In this document: positions 1 through 10,082 of the stretch, one piece after another
How positions within the stretch are numbered: the first letter of the stretch is position 1
Layout: every line of letters starts with the position of its first letter
Notes under the pieces: model-generated
Databases searched by the model: none
Seen by the model: only the letters and a program-made list of their open reading frames with translations
What the model was told of the DNA's origin: nothing
Assembly (NCBI GenBank): GCA_032622095.1
Contig: CP136065.1
Span: forward strand, 60,757,094-60,821,093
Direction of reading: 5' to 3'
Source of the DNA: Siphonodentalium dalli
Lineage: Eukaryota > Mollusca > Scaphopoda > Gadilida > Siphonodentaliidae
DNA length: 64,000 nucleotides
Program-made: the position numbers and the translations under genes

Positions 1-947
1 AAATTTATTTAGAATTGTATGGCCATGGTATTTAAAGACAATCCCAAAAGACCAATTTGATATTTCACTACCAAATTAAGACAAAAAAGATCATAGCTCT
101 GTCATTGTACATAAACAAAGGATGTGGTATATTCTGTGTGGAAAAATAGTGTAATGCAGAAGCTGTTACAGTAAAGTTTTTTTTTTGCTTCAAGATGCAT
201 GTTTTAAAAGTTTTTGTAGATATTATTTCCCCCAACCCATATTCCGCAATTCAAATTTGCTTCCTCGAAAGATGAGTGAAATAAAGTGACATTCATTGGT
301 ATAGCCATTGACGTGCTATTTTGTCAACAAAAAATGATTTAAGAGGAAAAGATCAAATAATTATACACAATAAATTTTCTTTATTTTCCCTAATTATAAA
401 TAATTTTAAAATGGACAAAAACGCCACACAATAGCATTTTCGGAAAGAGGCTAGACTAAGAGTTCATGTGGCCATAATTTAATTTTCTTCACAAATGTAT
501 GTGGATAATCCATCACAATTTGTTTGCACCAGTATACTTAAAAGGTTATGGGAACAGCAGGGCATATGGATATCAATTTATTGAGTTGCATTATCACAAA
601 TATAACATTTCATCACGCGAGTTCTGTGTCAGGGAGAAATTTGGCTAAGTCCATACATTACAACGGGACACATATTTCATTAGAGAATATTTTTTTCTTC
701 TTAATTGTAAATGCATAAACTAGTACTTTTTTGTGTATAGTCTAGTGAAGAAATTACCAAAAAAACTGTGAAAAAGCCTTCAATTTTGCACTAATTTTTT
801 TAATAATTGACCATCAAATACGAAATTTGGCTCATTCTGAGAAATTGAAGCTCCGAAATCAGGTAAACTCCAGTTTTTGAAGGCACACCACTCGAGAATA
901 CTTACCGAATCTTGGAATGGCCTTCTGTCCTGAAATCTGGAAAGTGA
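1..947. repeat. Part of a dispersed fold-back repeat, cut by the Polinton-like insertion
   Basis: This stretch is collinear with about 33590-34403, sharing for example the run around 88-105 (gatcatagctctgtc) and the segment just before the target site. The match stops at the GGTCGA at 948 and resumes at 7305-7428. The 954-7298 element is therefore an insertion into an older repeat copy, whose other arm would lie left of the window. No coding potential is visible. Confidence 0.8.
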
Positions 948-953
948 GGTCGA
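948..953. other. Target-site duplication GGTCGA, left
   Basis: GGTCGA lies directly before the terminal AGTAGTAAGG of the element and is repeated at 7299-7304. The related unfilled repeat has GGTCGA once, at 34404-34409. A 6-bp duplication is characteristic of Polinton/Maverick integration. Confidence 0.9.
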
Positions 954-1477
954 AGTAGTAAGGGGGGCTCGTTGCCTGCACATCTAAAAATAGATTTTTT
1001 GGGTCTAAAATTGTTTGTACTAAAATATTCCCAAATTTTTTTTTCAAAACCCACATTTTTTTTTCAAAATTTAAAAACAAAAAAAGTTTTAAAAATTTAT
1101 AACCAGTTTTCGGTCTCTTATCCAAATATCGGCCGACTATTAAATGTCGAATGTTTTTTAAAATATTTGCGTGTAATATCTTTCGTTATTTTTGTTCAAA
1201 CAAATTTTAAATATTTTTCATGAAACTGTTAATTTTATTAATCGATGTTTAGAAATAGCTTTATACCAATTATATGTGTATGGACAGGTCCGAGTCGCTG
1301 TAATTTTGGACATTGTGACCATCGGTATGAATGCATACATTCCAGTGTTTATCAATCAGACGCAGTCCATGCATCATATAATTGTCATACCTGAAATAAT
1401 TTGACACCATTACTCTTACATGAATAATAAAGAGCGTTTATTCTTTACTTCTCTATCCCGATGAAGTTATTGAGTAT

Positions 1478-1951
1478 ATGACAGGTGTGCATTATCGCGA
1501 ATTATTGGAAGTATTGAGATGTTGTACTATTTTGAAAGCAGTCACGATATTTGAGCGTGTCCAAAAAAATTCAAAAAGTTCCAAAACTTTCAAAACTTTC
1601 AAAAATTTCAAAAATTTCAAAAACTTCAAAAATTTCAAAAATTTCAAAAACTTCAAAAACTTTCAAAAATTTCTAAAATTTCTAAAACTTCAAAAATTTC
1701 AAAAACTTCAAAAATTTCAAAAATTTCAAAAACTGCAAAAATTTCAAAAAACTTCAAAAATTTCAATATATAATGAAGATGACGAGCAACCAATTTTCGA
1801 CTGGCCTGAGACATTACGTTATGGAATGAATAACGACAGCGGATTAGAATGTGATCATACACGCAATAATAGAAGTTACTTTGATGTTGTTATGAATAGA
1901 ATTTTATCAACCTTACGTATTAACAGTTTATTGAGTTATGCATACATATAG
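1478..1951 (+). CDS. Hypothetical ORF with F-K-N-F repeats inside the left arm
   Basis: The 157-residue ORF has three parts: an N-terminal 30 residues with no recognised domain, about 65 residues of low-complexity Phe/Lys/Asn repeats from the imperfect TTCAAAAA tandem repeat (1560-1765), and a more complex acidic tail. The repeat is open in several frames on both strands, so its openness is weak evidence for a gene. The mirrored copy at 6505-6762 lacks the tail. It may be a degraded element gene or a fortuitous reading frame; I do not recognise it. Confidence 0.3.
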   Translation: MTGVHYRELLEVLRCCTILKAVTIFERVQKNSKSSKTFKTFKNFKNFKNFKNFKNFKNFKNFQKFLKFLKLQKFQKLQKFQKFQKLQKFQKTSKISIYNEDDEQPIFDWPETLRYGMNNDSGLECDHTRNNRSYFDVVMNRILSTLRINSLLSYAYI

Positions 1952-3369
1952 TACGTCACTTGGACATTTTATCAGTTTATCACGTGATCACTAAATGTGG
2001 CAATCGGGTATCCACCGATGCCTGCAATGTATTATTTATAATAATTGGACTCATTTATCTCACGTAAATAATACTCTTAGTTGTTCCAATAAAATAGTTA
2101 TCAAATTCGATCACCAATATATTTGACTGTGGAATATAACGACCTTTAACTTATTTATCGATCTATGTTAGAACATGGTCTTTACAAAAAACATGACCAT
2201 AACAAAAATTACCTTACCTTTATGCATGAATCTAATTTGACCATGCGTAAGTATTGTCAGCTTATCATTGGATTTACTCATCAGCCGATAAGCTCAGGTA
2301 CAATTGTATCATGTTTACATGGACTGACTGCGGTCATAGCGTGACGAGCAAAATGTGATGTTTACACACTTAAGCTCTGGATAAACAATACATATCGCAT
2401 CTGAATGAATTTCTGGAATGTAGGTTAGCCATGCGTTCACAGACACTGGAATAAAATAGTCACTGTCTATAGAGAAGTATGACCTTGTACGTAAATAACA
2501 AAGCGCGTGATCGAGTCTATTCATTCTCAATAATAGATGGTCATTTAGTCAAAACAGTATGATGTCCTTTATCCCCCAAACATTGGAGCCACACATTACT
2601 TGATGTTCACTTATACAGTTGTATGTCAATTATCAGTGGAGTGTCAGTGTACTTCATTGTGAATTAAATCACTCTGGGTTATTTGACTATAAACTATAAA
2701 CATGTTACACCACAGCCGAGGGTTATTGTAATTTAATGAAAATGTCACACCGAGGTACGCCACCTTGATTGCTTTCAAAAATAGTGCAACTTACCTGTTG
2801 GTAATACACGAATGAAGAGCGTTTAACTGATACGAAATTACTACACGAATGAACTGAGTCTTGACATTTATATTTCACATCTTTCTTAAATGTTCCAACA
2901 CATACATACATAGACATAGTGTTATACAGTATTATATGTACACACGCTACGACACCATTAAAGGTGGACAATACACTCACGATGTGACAACATATACAGA
3001 CATAGGCATAGTGTTATACAGTCTTCTATGTACCAACGCTATGACATAATTAAAGGGGGGATAATGCACGCACGGTGTGGAATGTTAAAGTGACACGAAA
3101 CAAGGGACGTGATGCAATATTGGTGTTTGAATATTAAAGGAACACAAGACACTCTAAAGGGACACTCATTATGAATGAATGTTAACAATACAAGCGCAGT
3201 GGTTGAAAGTTAAAATGACACAGAACAATATTTAAAGTTCAAATTTTCGGGCACTTAATGCGCCTTTTATCATTACGTATCGTTTCTCACTCTACAATTC
3301 CCAATAATCCACTCACTCTCTCCCCGCTTATAGATATATAACGAAAACGAGAATATCATGTTGATGAAG

Positions 3370-3375
3370 TTTATT
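3370..3375 (-). terminator. Poly(A) signal AATAAA, left-arm copy
   Basis: TTTATT on the + strand is AATAAA on the - strand, a few bases past the stop codon of the 3381-3896 gene copy. It mirrors 5616-5621. Confidence 0.6.
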
Positions 3376-3380
3376 GAAAT

Positions 3381-3896
3381 TTAATCGTCCGAATTGTCAT
3401 CACTTTCGTCAGAAGTGTCATTTGTTTCGTCCATGAATTTTTCTAGCATCGGTTTGTACTTTAATATTGACATTTTCACTGCATCACATTCTCCATAACC
3501 ATTATTCAAATATTTGTCGACTTTATCCATGACTCTGTTGTGCAGAGTCCCATTGCGCAGCTGCAGATACGATACTATTGTCCAAGCATAACCATTCATA
3601 AAGTGCTTCATATCTTTACTTTTAAGGTCCTTGTCAGCTTGTTCTTTTGCTTCTGTTTCTTTCGAACCATTTTCCTTATACGTGTCCACTTTATCACTCC
3701 ATTCCTCACGTGTTTTATCTCTACTCTCATCACACAAACTTTTGAAGTATTCATCTTCATTCAATTTAAATTTAATTTTCTTATTCTGACTATCATCCGT
3801 GTCCTCAGTTAATTTTCGTTTTAACTTATTTTCTTGACACCAGTTTTTTACGTGTCTCTGAACATCATAATGATCTTCGAACAAAAGACAGGACAT
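3381..3896 (-). pseudogene. Mirrored, N-terminally truncated copy of the C2HC zinc-finger gene
   Basis: The 171 residues are almost all identical to the C-terminal 169 residues of the 4813-5610 product, because this ORF lies in the left arm. The arm boundary at 3887 falls inside the zinc finger. The first Cys pair of the finger is therefore lost and replaced by a few unrelated residues with a new ATG. The helix-rich middle and the acidic tail are intact. The two copies point away from the spacer, so both would be read outward from it. Whether this copy is expressed cannot be told. Confidence 0.6.
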
Positions 3897-3964
3897 ATTT
3901 CTAGGTTATAATGAACATTTGTATAATGGAAATCCATATACCGAGACATTTTAGTCAAGTATAA

Positions 3965-4213
3965 ATGAAGCACCAGTGTTCAATTTGCTCTAGTGAGTAT
4001 GTGCGGAACCATGATTTGATAAGACATGTACAATCTAAGCACACTGAGTTTGTTAACCGACACCCACAACAGCAGCACCAAGCAGCAGCAACAAACAGTA
4101 GCAGCAACAGGCAGCAGCATCATCAGCCACAACAACAGCCATTACAGCAACACCAGATACTACAACACCAGCAGGGGAAACAGCAACAAAGCATCCATTC
4201 ACGGCATGTGTAA
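3965..4213 (+). pseudogene. C2H2 zinc finger and polyglutamine N-terminal part of the ATPase gene
   Basis: Starting at the ATG at 3965, the product has one classical finger (C5, C8, H21, H26) followed by a Gln/His/Ser-rich stretch encoded by CAG/CAA repeats (about 4065-4190). Packaging ATPases of this virus-like group often carry such a finger ahead of the P-loop, so this is probably the front of the ATPase gene. The ATPase continues in another frame (frame 1, versus frame 2 here). A frameshift in the repeat region, or an unannotated splice, separates the two. The ORF ends at 4213, overlapping the start of the ATPase frame. Confidence 0.6.
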
Positions 4214-4806
4214 GTGGACCGACATCTAGTGGTAAGACATACTTCGTGAAAACCTTGCTACAAAAGTCTGCTTCAAAAATATCACCCGCACCTGACAGAA
4301 TAATATGGTTTTATAAATATTGGCAGCCCCTATAGGACGAAATAAAGTATACCGTCACCCCTCAGGTCAACTTTATACGAGGAATACCAGCAAACTTGGA
4401 TTCTCTTATCAACCCCCGGTATAAAAATCTAGTTATACTCGATGACTTGATGCAAACTTCATCAAAAGACCAGAGAATTAATGATTTGCATTCCGAAGGA
4501 AGTCACCATTTGAACTTATCTTTGATAAGTTTGAACCAGAATTTCTACTACAACAAAGATCCAACGCAACGACGAAATTGTCAATATTTGGTATTGTTCA
4601 ATAACCCAATCGACAAGGGATTAATTTCAACATTATCAAGACAGATGTATCCTGAATGTCCTCAGCGTATGGTTCGAGAGTTTTCGGAAGCGACGAGTGA
4701 ACCGTACGGTTACCTACTGGTGGATTTAAAAGCCGCAACAACGGACACATTACGTCTGCGACATAATGTACTAAAAGAGGACACGAACCAACATATGGGT
4801 GAATGA
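4204..4806 (+). pseudogene. FtsK/HerA (A32)-like packaging ATPase of a Polinton-type element, broken
   Basis: In frame 1 the Walker A motif GPTSSGKT is at 4216-4239 and a Walker B-like LVILDDLM is at 4429-4452, followed by a Ser-His-His motif and an Asn-Gln segment typical of this ATPase family. These enzymes translocate viral DNA into capsids and are a core Polinton gene. The frame carries an in-frame TAG at 4333-4335 between the two Walker motifs, and its N-terminal finger is in a different frame (3965-4213). It ends at TGA 4804-4806. With no capsid genes in the element, it is read as a decayed remnant. Family assignment is from motif order only. Confidence 0.68.
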
Positions 4807-4812
4807 AATGGC

Positions 4813-5610
4813 ATGAAATATAATCTCCAAAAAGACAGAGAACACCCAGTCGAACAGAATGGGATGAAAAAACATACAAAAGACACTGAGACCCAGGGTC
4901 AACAGAATGTGATGAAATACGATGACAGAGAACTCCCTGGTCAACAGAAGGGCATAGCATATAATTATATTGTGCCCCAGGGTCAATATAATGACTATAC
5001 TAACGACATAAGGCCACCTGGTGAGCTCGATGAAATTAATAAGAAGAACCGTCAAAACATATACATTCGAGAAGACATGTCGTACCCTTGTAATGACTGT
5101 GGGCTTTTGTTCGAAGATCATTATGATGTTCAGAGACACGTAAAAAACTGGTGTCAAGAAAATAAGTTAAAACGAAAATTAACTGAGGACACGGATGATA
5201 GTCAGAATAAGAAAATTAAATTTAAATTGAATGAAGATGAATACTTCAAAAGTTTGTGTGATGAGAGTAGAGATAAAACACGTGAGGAATGGAGTGATAA
5301 AGTGGACACGTATAAGGAAAATGGTTCGAAAGAAACAGAAGCAAAAGAACAAGCTGACAAGGACCTTAAAAGTAAAGATATGAAGCACTTTATGAATGGT
5401 TATGCTTGGACAATAGTATCGTATCTGCAGCTGCGCAATGGGACTCTGCACAACAGAGTCATGGATAAAGTCGACAAATATTTGAATAATGGTTATGGAG
5501 AATGTGATGCAGTGAAAATGTCAATATTAAAGTACAAACCGATGCTAGAAAAATTCATGGACGAAACAAATGACACTTCTGACGAAAGTGATGACAATTC
5601 GGACGATTAA
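4813..5610 (+). CDS. C2HC zinc-finger, acidic-tailed protein of the Polinton-like element
   Basis: The ORF encodes 265 residues from ATG 4813 and lies in the same frame as the ATPase, separated from it by one TGA. Residues 1-65 are Gln-rich imperfect repeats of about 14-17 residues. Residues 93-114 form a single finger (C93, C96, H109, C114), followed by a Lys-rich nuclear-localisation-like stretch, a charged helical region and a very acidic tail of Asp/Ser/Glu. I do not recognise a named function. The finger resembles the one in front of the ATPase, suggesting a DNA-binding accessory protein. The region from 5104 onward is duplicated in the left arm. A poly(A) signal follows at 5616. It is the only long intact ORF of the element. 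Confidence 0.6.
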   Translation: MKYNLQKDREHPVEQNGMKKHTKDTETQGQQNVMKYDDRELPGQQKGIAYNYIVPQGQYNDYTNDIRPPGELDEINKKNRQNIYIREDMSYPCNDCGLLFEDHYDVQRHVKNWCQENKLKRKLTEDTDDSQNKKIKFKLNEDEYFKSLCDESRDKTREEWSDKVDTYKENGSKETEAKEQADKDLKSKDMKHFMNGYAWTIVSYLQLRNGTLHNRVMDKVDKYLNNGYGECDAVKMSILKYKPMLEKFMDETNDTSDESDDNSDD

Positions 5611-5615
5611 ATTTC

Positions 5616-5621
5616 AATAAA
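5616..5621 (+). terminator. Poly(A) signal AATAAA
   Basis: AATAAA begins six bases after the stop codon of the C2HC zinc-finger gene. It is mirrored at 3370-3375. Confidence 0.6.
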
Positions 5622-6504
5622 CTTCATCAACATGATATTCTCGTTTTCGTTATATATCTATAAGCGGGGAGAGAGTGAGTGGATTATTGGGAATTGTAGA
5701 GTGAGCAACGATACGTAATGATAAAAGGCGCATTAAGTGCCCGAAAATTTGAACTTTAAATATTGTTCTGTGTCATTTTAACTTTCAACCACTGCGCTTG
5801 TATTGTTAACATTCATTCATAATGAGTGTCCCTTTAGATTGTCTTGTGTTCCTTTAATATTCAAACACCAATATTGCATCACGTCCCTTGTTTCGTGTCA
5901 CTTTAACATTCCACACCATGCGTGCATTATCCCCCCTTTAATTATGTCATAGCGTTGGTACATAGAAGACTATGTCTATGTATGTATGTGTTGGAACATT
6001 TAAGAAAGATGTGAAATATAAATGTCAAGACTCAGTTCATTCGTGTAGTAATTTCGTATCAGTTAAACGCTCTTCATTCGTGTATTACCAACAGGTAAGT
6101 TGCACTATTTTTGAAAGCAATCAAGGTGGCGTACCTCGGTGTGACATTTTCATTAAATTACAATAACCCTCGGCTGTGGTGTAACATGTTTATAGTTTAT
6201 AGTCAAATAACCCAGAGTGATTTAATTCACAATGAAGTACACTGACACTCCACTGATAATTGACATACAACTGTATAAGTGAACATCAAGTAATGTGTGG
6301 CTCCAATGTTTGGGGGATAAAGGACATCATACTGTTTTGACTAAATGACCATCTATTATTGAGAATGAATAGACTCGATCACGCGCTTTGTTATTTACGT
6401 ACAAGGTCATACTTCTCTATAGACAGTGACTATTTTATTCCAGTGTCTGTGAACGCATGGCTAACATACATTCCAGAAATTCATTCAGATGCGATATGTA
6501 TTGT

Positions 6505-6762
6505 TTATCCAGAGCTTAAGTGTGTTTTTGAAATTTTTTGAAGTTTTAGAAATTTTTGAAATTTTTGAAAGTTTTTGAAGTTTTTGAAATTTTTGAAATT
6601 TTTGAAGTTTTTGAAGTTTTTGAAGTTTTTGAAATTTTTGAAAGTTTTGAAAGTTTTGGAACTTTTTGAAATTTTTTGGACACGCTCAAATATCGTGACT
6701 GCTTTCAAAATAGTACAACATCTCAATACTTCCAATAATTCGCGATAATGCACACCTGTCAT
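6505..6762 (-). pseudogene. Truncated mirror copy of the F-K-N-F ORF
   Basis: This ORF starts with the same residues as 1478-1951 and runs into the same Phe/Lys repeat, but ends at the right-arm deletion junction (about 6522), so the tail is absent. It shows that the 600-bp difference between the arms is a loss on this side or a gain on the other. Confidence 0.45.
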
Positions 6763-7298
6763 ATACTCAATAATTTCATCGGGATAGAGAAGTAAAGAAT
6801 AAACGCTCTTTATTATTCATGTAAGAGTAATGGTGTCAAATTATTTCAGGTATGACAATTATATGATGCATGGACTGCGTCTGATCGATAAACACTGGAA
6901 TGTATGCATTCATACCGATGGTCACAATGTCCAAAATTACAGCGACTCGGACCTGTCCATACACATATAATTGGTATAAAGCTATTTCTAAACATCGATT
7001 AATAAAATTAACAGAGTTTCATGAAAAATATTTAAAATTTGTTTGAACAAAAATAACGAAAGATATTACACGCAAATATTTTTTAAAACATTCGACATTT
7101 AATAGTCGGCCGATATTTGGGTAAGAGACCGAAAACTCGTTATAAATTTTTTGAGATTTTTAAAAACTGTTTTTGTTTTTAAATTTTGAAAAAAAATGTG
7201 GGTTTTGAAAAAAAAAATTGGGAAGATTTTAGTACAAACAATTTTAGACCCAAAAAATCTATTTTTAGATGTGCAGGCAACGAGCCCCCCTTACTACT

Positions 7299-7304
7299 GG
7301 TCGA
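7299..7304. other. Target-site duplication GGTCGA, right
   Basis: This directly follows the terminal TTACTACT of the element and is identical to 948-953. Confidence 0.9.
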
Positions 7305-7428
7305 CAAAACAGATATGAAATTGGAAGGACTTGCGAAATTAAAATTTTGTTATACATCCCTGAAAATCCTTAAATTGATGATTTAACCAAATATTCCCAA
7401 ATTTATTTCACGAAATTCACCAACTTCC
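7305..7428. repeat. Continuation of the interrupted fold-back repeat
   Basis: The stretch matches about 34410-34530, including the shared segment around 7360-7425 (tgaaaatcc, attgatgattt, atttatttcacga). It completes the repeat copy split by the insertion. Confidence 0.75.
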
Positions 7429-7929
7429 CTTTTGTTGATTTTGACTTATGTTGCAATTAGTTCTGGTTAAACCATAAATGCGCTGGACTGCAAACGGACA
7501 CCACCCAGCCACGTCCAGGCTCTAATGTTTATATCATTCCTTCTGAACTGCATATCAAAGAAGCTCAATGACAAACTATATATGTATGACACCGAGGCGT
7601 CTCATATCAGATATTTTGATACTTAATCTTATAAAGACTCATGGTTATAAGAGCCGATTATATACCATATAATTTCCTAAAACAATTGTCGGCTTACCAG
7701 GCAAATATACTTGCAATCACAATCATTCGTATTACACATGCATCACGAAAATCCTCATATTAAAAACCTATTAATGGGCTCATACATATATATTATTTTT
7801 TGGTAAACAAACGTAAATATTGCTGTTTTAATGTATCAAATCGGACTATTTGTCATTTTTGAAACATATAATTGTTCATAGTCTGACCAATGCTTTTGTA
7901 CGATGGCTGAAATAGAACATTGAAATTGT
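7429..7929. other. No feature recognised
   Basis: AT-rich sequence without an ORF of note, splice-bounded exon or clear repeat. Confidence 0.5.
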
Positions 7930-8310
7930 TTTATTTATCTCAATATTTTGATATTAACTTGTCAATATTTTAAGATAACTTCTCAATATTTTGATATAGT
8001 GTCCAAATAATGTCGAGATAACTTCTCAATATTTTGAGATAACTGCGCAATCTTTCATGATAACATCTCAATATTTTGAGATGCTGTTATAAACTATTAT
8101 ATTATGAACTGTAAAATGTGATGGCTAGTAACAACATTTGCATTTGTAAGACGTGTTTACTGGACGAATTGGGCGCAACGTCACCTATTCGCCTCGCAGT
8201 ATAAACTGTATATGTTATCTCAAAATATTGATAACTTATCTCAAAATATTGAGAACTTATCTCAAAATATTGAGAACTCATCTTAAAATATTGAGAACTT
8301 ATCTCAAGTT
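7930..8310. repeat. Inverted clusters of a TCTCAATATTTTGAGATAAC-type repeat
   Basis: On the left (7935-8085) about seven degenerate copies of a ~20-bp unit (TCTCAATATTTTGAGATAAC) occur. On the right (8213-8310) four or five copies appear in the opposite orientation (ATCTCAAAATATTGAGAACT). The unit core CAATATTTTGAGAT is itself partly self-complementary, so the whole block can fold as an AT-rich hairpin. Confidence 0.75.
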
Positions 8311-8987
8311 TTATAATAATAAATAAAATGATGTAAATTTCTATTTCAACGTACTTCTGAATCATTTGCCGTTGGGCATTCGATGACATACAGGTTTAGA
8401 TAGTCAACGTCTAACTTAGAGGTACTCAATCCGATCAGACGTGAAGCTCTCACGATATTGACTCAAGTTATACCGACTACGGTATTGAAAAATATATCGC
8501 GATATGACTAAATACAGTGGGAAATTTGTATTTGTCAAAATCTTCTGAATTATTTCGCATTTATGACGAACTCATTCGCATCCAACACAAACAAAGCAGA
8601 GCATCGGAGTTTAATAGAGTCAGCGTCAACACGGAAATGGGAAAACTAATGGGTGTGTCGCTTATGTTCATAAATTGCCTGCGCGTCGCTTACGATTACA
8701 AAAAATAACATACTAATATTATTTCAATTTCGTCTTAATTTATATGAACACAACAAACAAAAATAAAACATTAAACAATGATAGTAATTACAAATAAAGT
8801 GAAGCCAGATAGGCGATGTTGTGTTAGCTTTCGGAAGAAGCGCTAATTTGTCTTTATCTTTTTTTAATTTGTCCATATTGAAATTCTAGCTGAGACTATT
8901 GAATGCCTAACTCGGCCTACCATATATACATCATTGCGATTAAATCGCCATCGGCGTATTTCGTTTCTCACACTGGCCAGGGTCTTA
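8311..8987. other. Repeat debris with a 21-bp end paired to 10891-10912
   Basis: The 21 bp AGGTACTCAATCCGATCAGAC near 8421 is inverted at 10891-10912. Just inside it, a block with ATATCGCGATATGA (about 8495-8510) recurs in direct orientation near 10530. This looks like an older element of about 2.5 kb that later took the Harbinger-like and hairpin insertions. A 63-residue ORF at 8517-8708 shows no recognisable domain and is not called. Confidence 0.45.
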
Positions 8988-10078
8988 GGGTACGTTCATA
9001 CGCTGGCAATATTGCACTGCAAACTGCAAAAATGCCAGCTGCAAAGGTTGTTTTGTTTTGTTTTATTAGCTGGCATTTTTGCCAGCTTCCGACGAGCTCG
9101 TGCTGTGTCGTGGCTGGTCGTCAACAATCAACGGTGGTATAGATTGATATGGCGTGATACAAATAGTACCAAAAGTGATGCTTCCCGAGTCATAAATGTG
9201 GGAGCTATTGGGGATGTGGTGGCAGGACTATGAGTAGCCATGCATTGCTTCAAATGTGCTTACTTCAGTGTACAAATTCTCAATTGTTATCGAAATGGTC
9301 ATGTATCGATCAGAATGGCACATTGAGATATCACTCAATTCAGATCAAGCTGGGGTTCGAATACGTGCCAACACCATCTACCAAGACTGCGATATCGATG
9401 TAATTGTAGTCGTTTAAAGGTGACTGGTTGTGTCGTCGTGGTGGTGGGGTGGGGTCCAACAGTAGGGATAATGGTATGTTAGTCTTTGGCATTGATAAAG
9501 CATATATGGGCCTATATTATTATTCATGCCATTTGAATAACAATATATTGTGTGCTTTTGATTAACTTGTATTACTATTTATCTGATTTCTTTGGTTTGT
9601 TTAACATCAGCACCACGCCCCCTCCCCCCGTTTTTCTTAACTTATTGTTTTGCTTAACATGACCAACGAGTTTGTGACTAAAATTATTGGAATCACAAGT
9701 TTGGAGTTTGGGATGATACCCGGGAAGATTTGAATTCGTCGGTTATCTTCGTTGAGCCAAGTGCGAACCCACCATCTCCTGTCTATGTGACGTTTATTGT
9801 ACTCATATATGAGCAGCATCCCATCGAGAGAGCTGGCCGTGGCGATATCACATTCCAACATGTCAAGTGACATTATTTTGACTGGCCTAAGAATACCAAC
9901 ACGCACCGTGTTCTGATATATTGCAAACAGCTCATCAATCACGCAAAACGGCTGTCGTTCATTGATCACTACTAACGCTGATTTGTTGACAGCGGGCAGA
10001 AATTAATCCGTTTTGGCAATTTTGCAGCTGGCATTTTTGCAGTTTGCAGTGCAATATTGCCAGCGTATGAACGTACCC
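8988..10078. mobile_element. Harbinger-like DNA transposon remnant with ~59-bp terminal inverted repeats
   Basis: The ends GGGTACGTTCATACGCTGGC... (8988) and ...GCCAGCGTATGAACGTACCC (10078) are perfect inverted repeats for about 59 bp, extending to the TGCAAA after the internal TGCCAGC. Flanks are TTA on the left and TAA on the right, so the exact duplication is ambiguous (TA, or a degenerate TWA). The interior contains a transposase fragment with an R-R-W-W-V-R motif (9637-9969, - strand) typical of PIF/Harbinger nucleases. At 1.1 kb it is too short to be autonomous. Confidence 0.75.
9637..9969 (-). pseudogene. PIF/Harbinger-type transposase fragment
   Basis: This 110-residue frame contains RRWWVRTWL around residues 64-72. 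The RRWWVR-W signature lies near the N-terminal side of the DDE nuclease in PIF/Harbinger transposases. No later catalytic motifs follow; the downstream residues do not look like the family, so the frame is probably shifted or rearranged after the signature. It sits between the inverted repeats of the 8988-10078 element. Confidence 0.6.
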
Positions 10079-10082
10079 TAAG

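Larger units (their letters stand above)
954..3887. repeat. Left arm of the giant inverted repeat
   Basis: This arm is the reverse complement of 5104-7298 with only scattered mismatches and small indels, plus an extra block at about 1768-2365. The pairing ends where the zinc-finger gene copies diverge, at 3887/5104. Polinton terminal repeats are normally up to about 1 kb, so 2.9 kb is unusually long. Confidence 0.88.
954..7298. mobile_element. Polinton/Maverick-derived non-autonomous element (6345 bp)
   Basis: The element starts 5'-AGTAGTAAGGGGGGCTCG and ends with the exact reverse complement. It is flanked by a perfect 6-bp duplication. The 5'-AG terminus, the 6-bp duplication and an internal packaging-type ATPase fit Polintons/Mavericks or related integrated virus-like elements. 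No protein-primed DNA polymerase, retroviral-type integrase, protease or capsid gene is visible, and a typical Polinton is 15-20 kb, so this is a deletion derivative. Almost all of it is inverted repeat: left arm 954-3887, spacer 3888-5103, right arm 5104-7298. The right arm lacks about 600 bp present on the left (roughly 1768-2365). Confidence 0.82.
5104..7298. repeat. Right arm of the giant inverted repeat
   Basis: Mirror of 954-3887. It contains the C-terminal part of the 4813-5610 gene, its poly(A) signal, and the shortened TTTTTGAA block (about 6525-6680) that pairs with the TTCAAAAA block at about 1560-1765. The junction at about 6522 removes the segment that corresponds to 1768-2365. 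Confidence 0.87.

Noticed and set aside
9340-9375. tRNA B-box-like GGGTTCGAATACG
   Set aside because: No matching A box, acceptor stem or cloverleaf around it.
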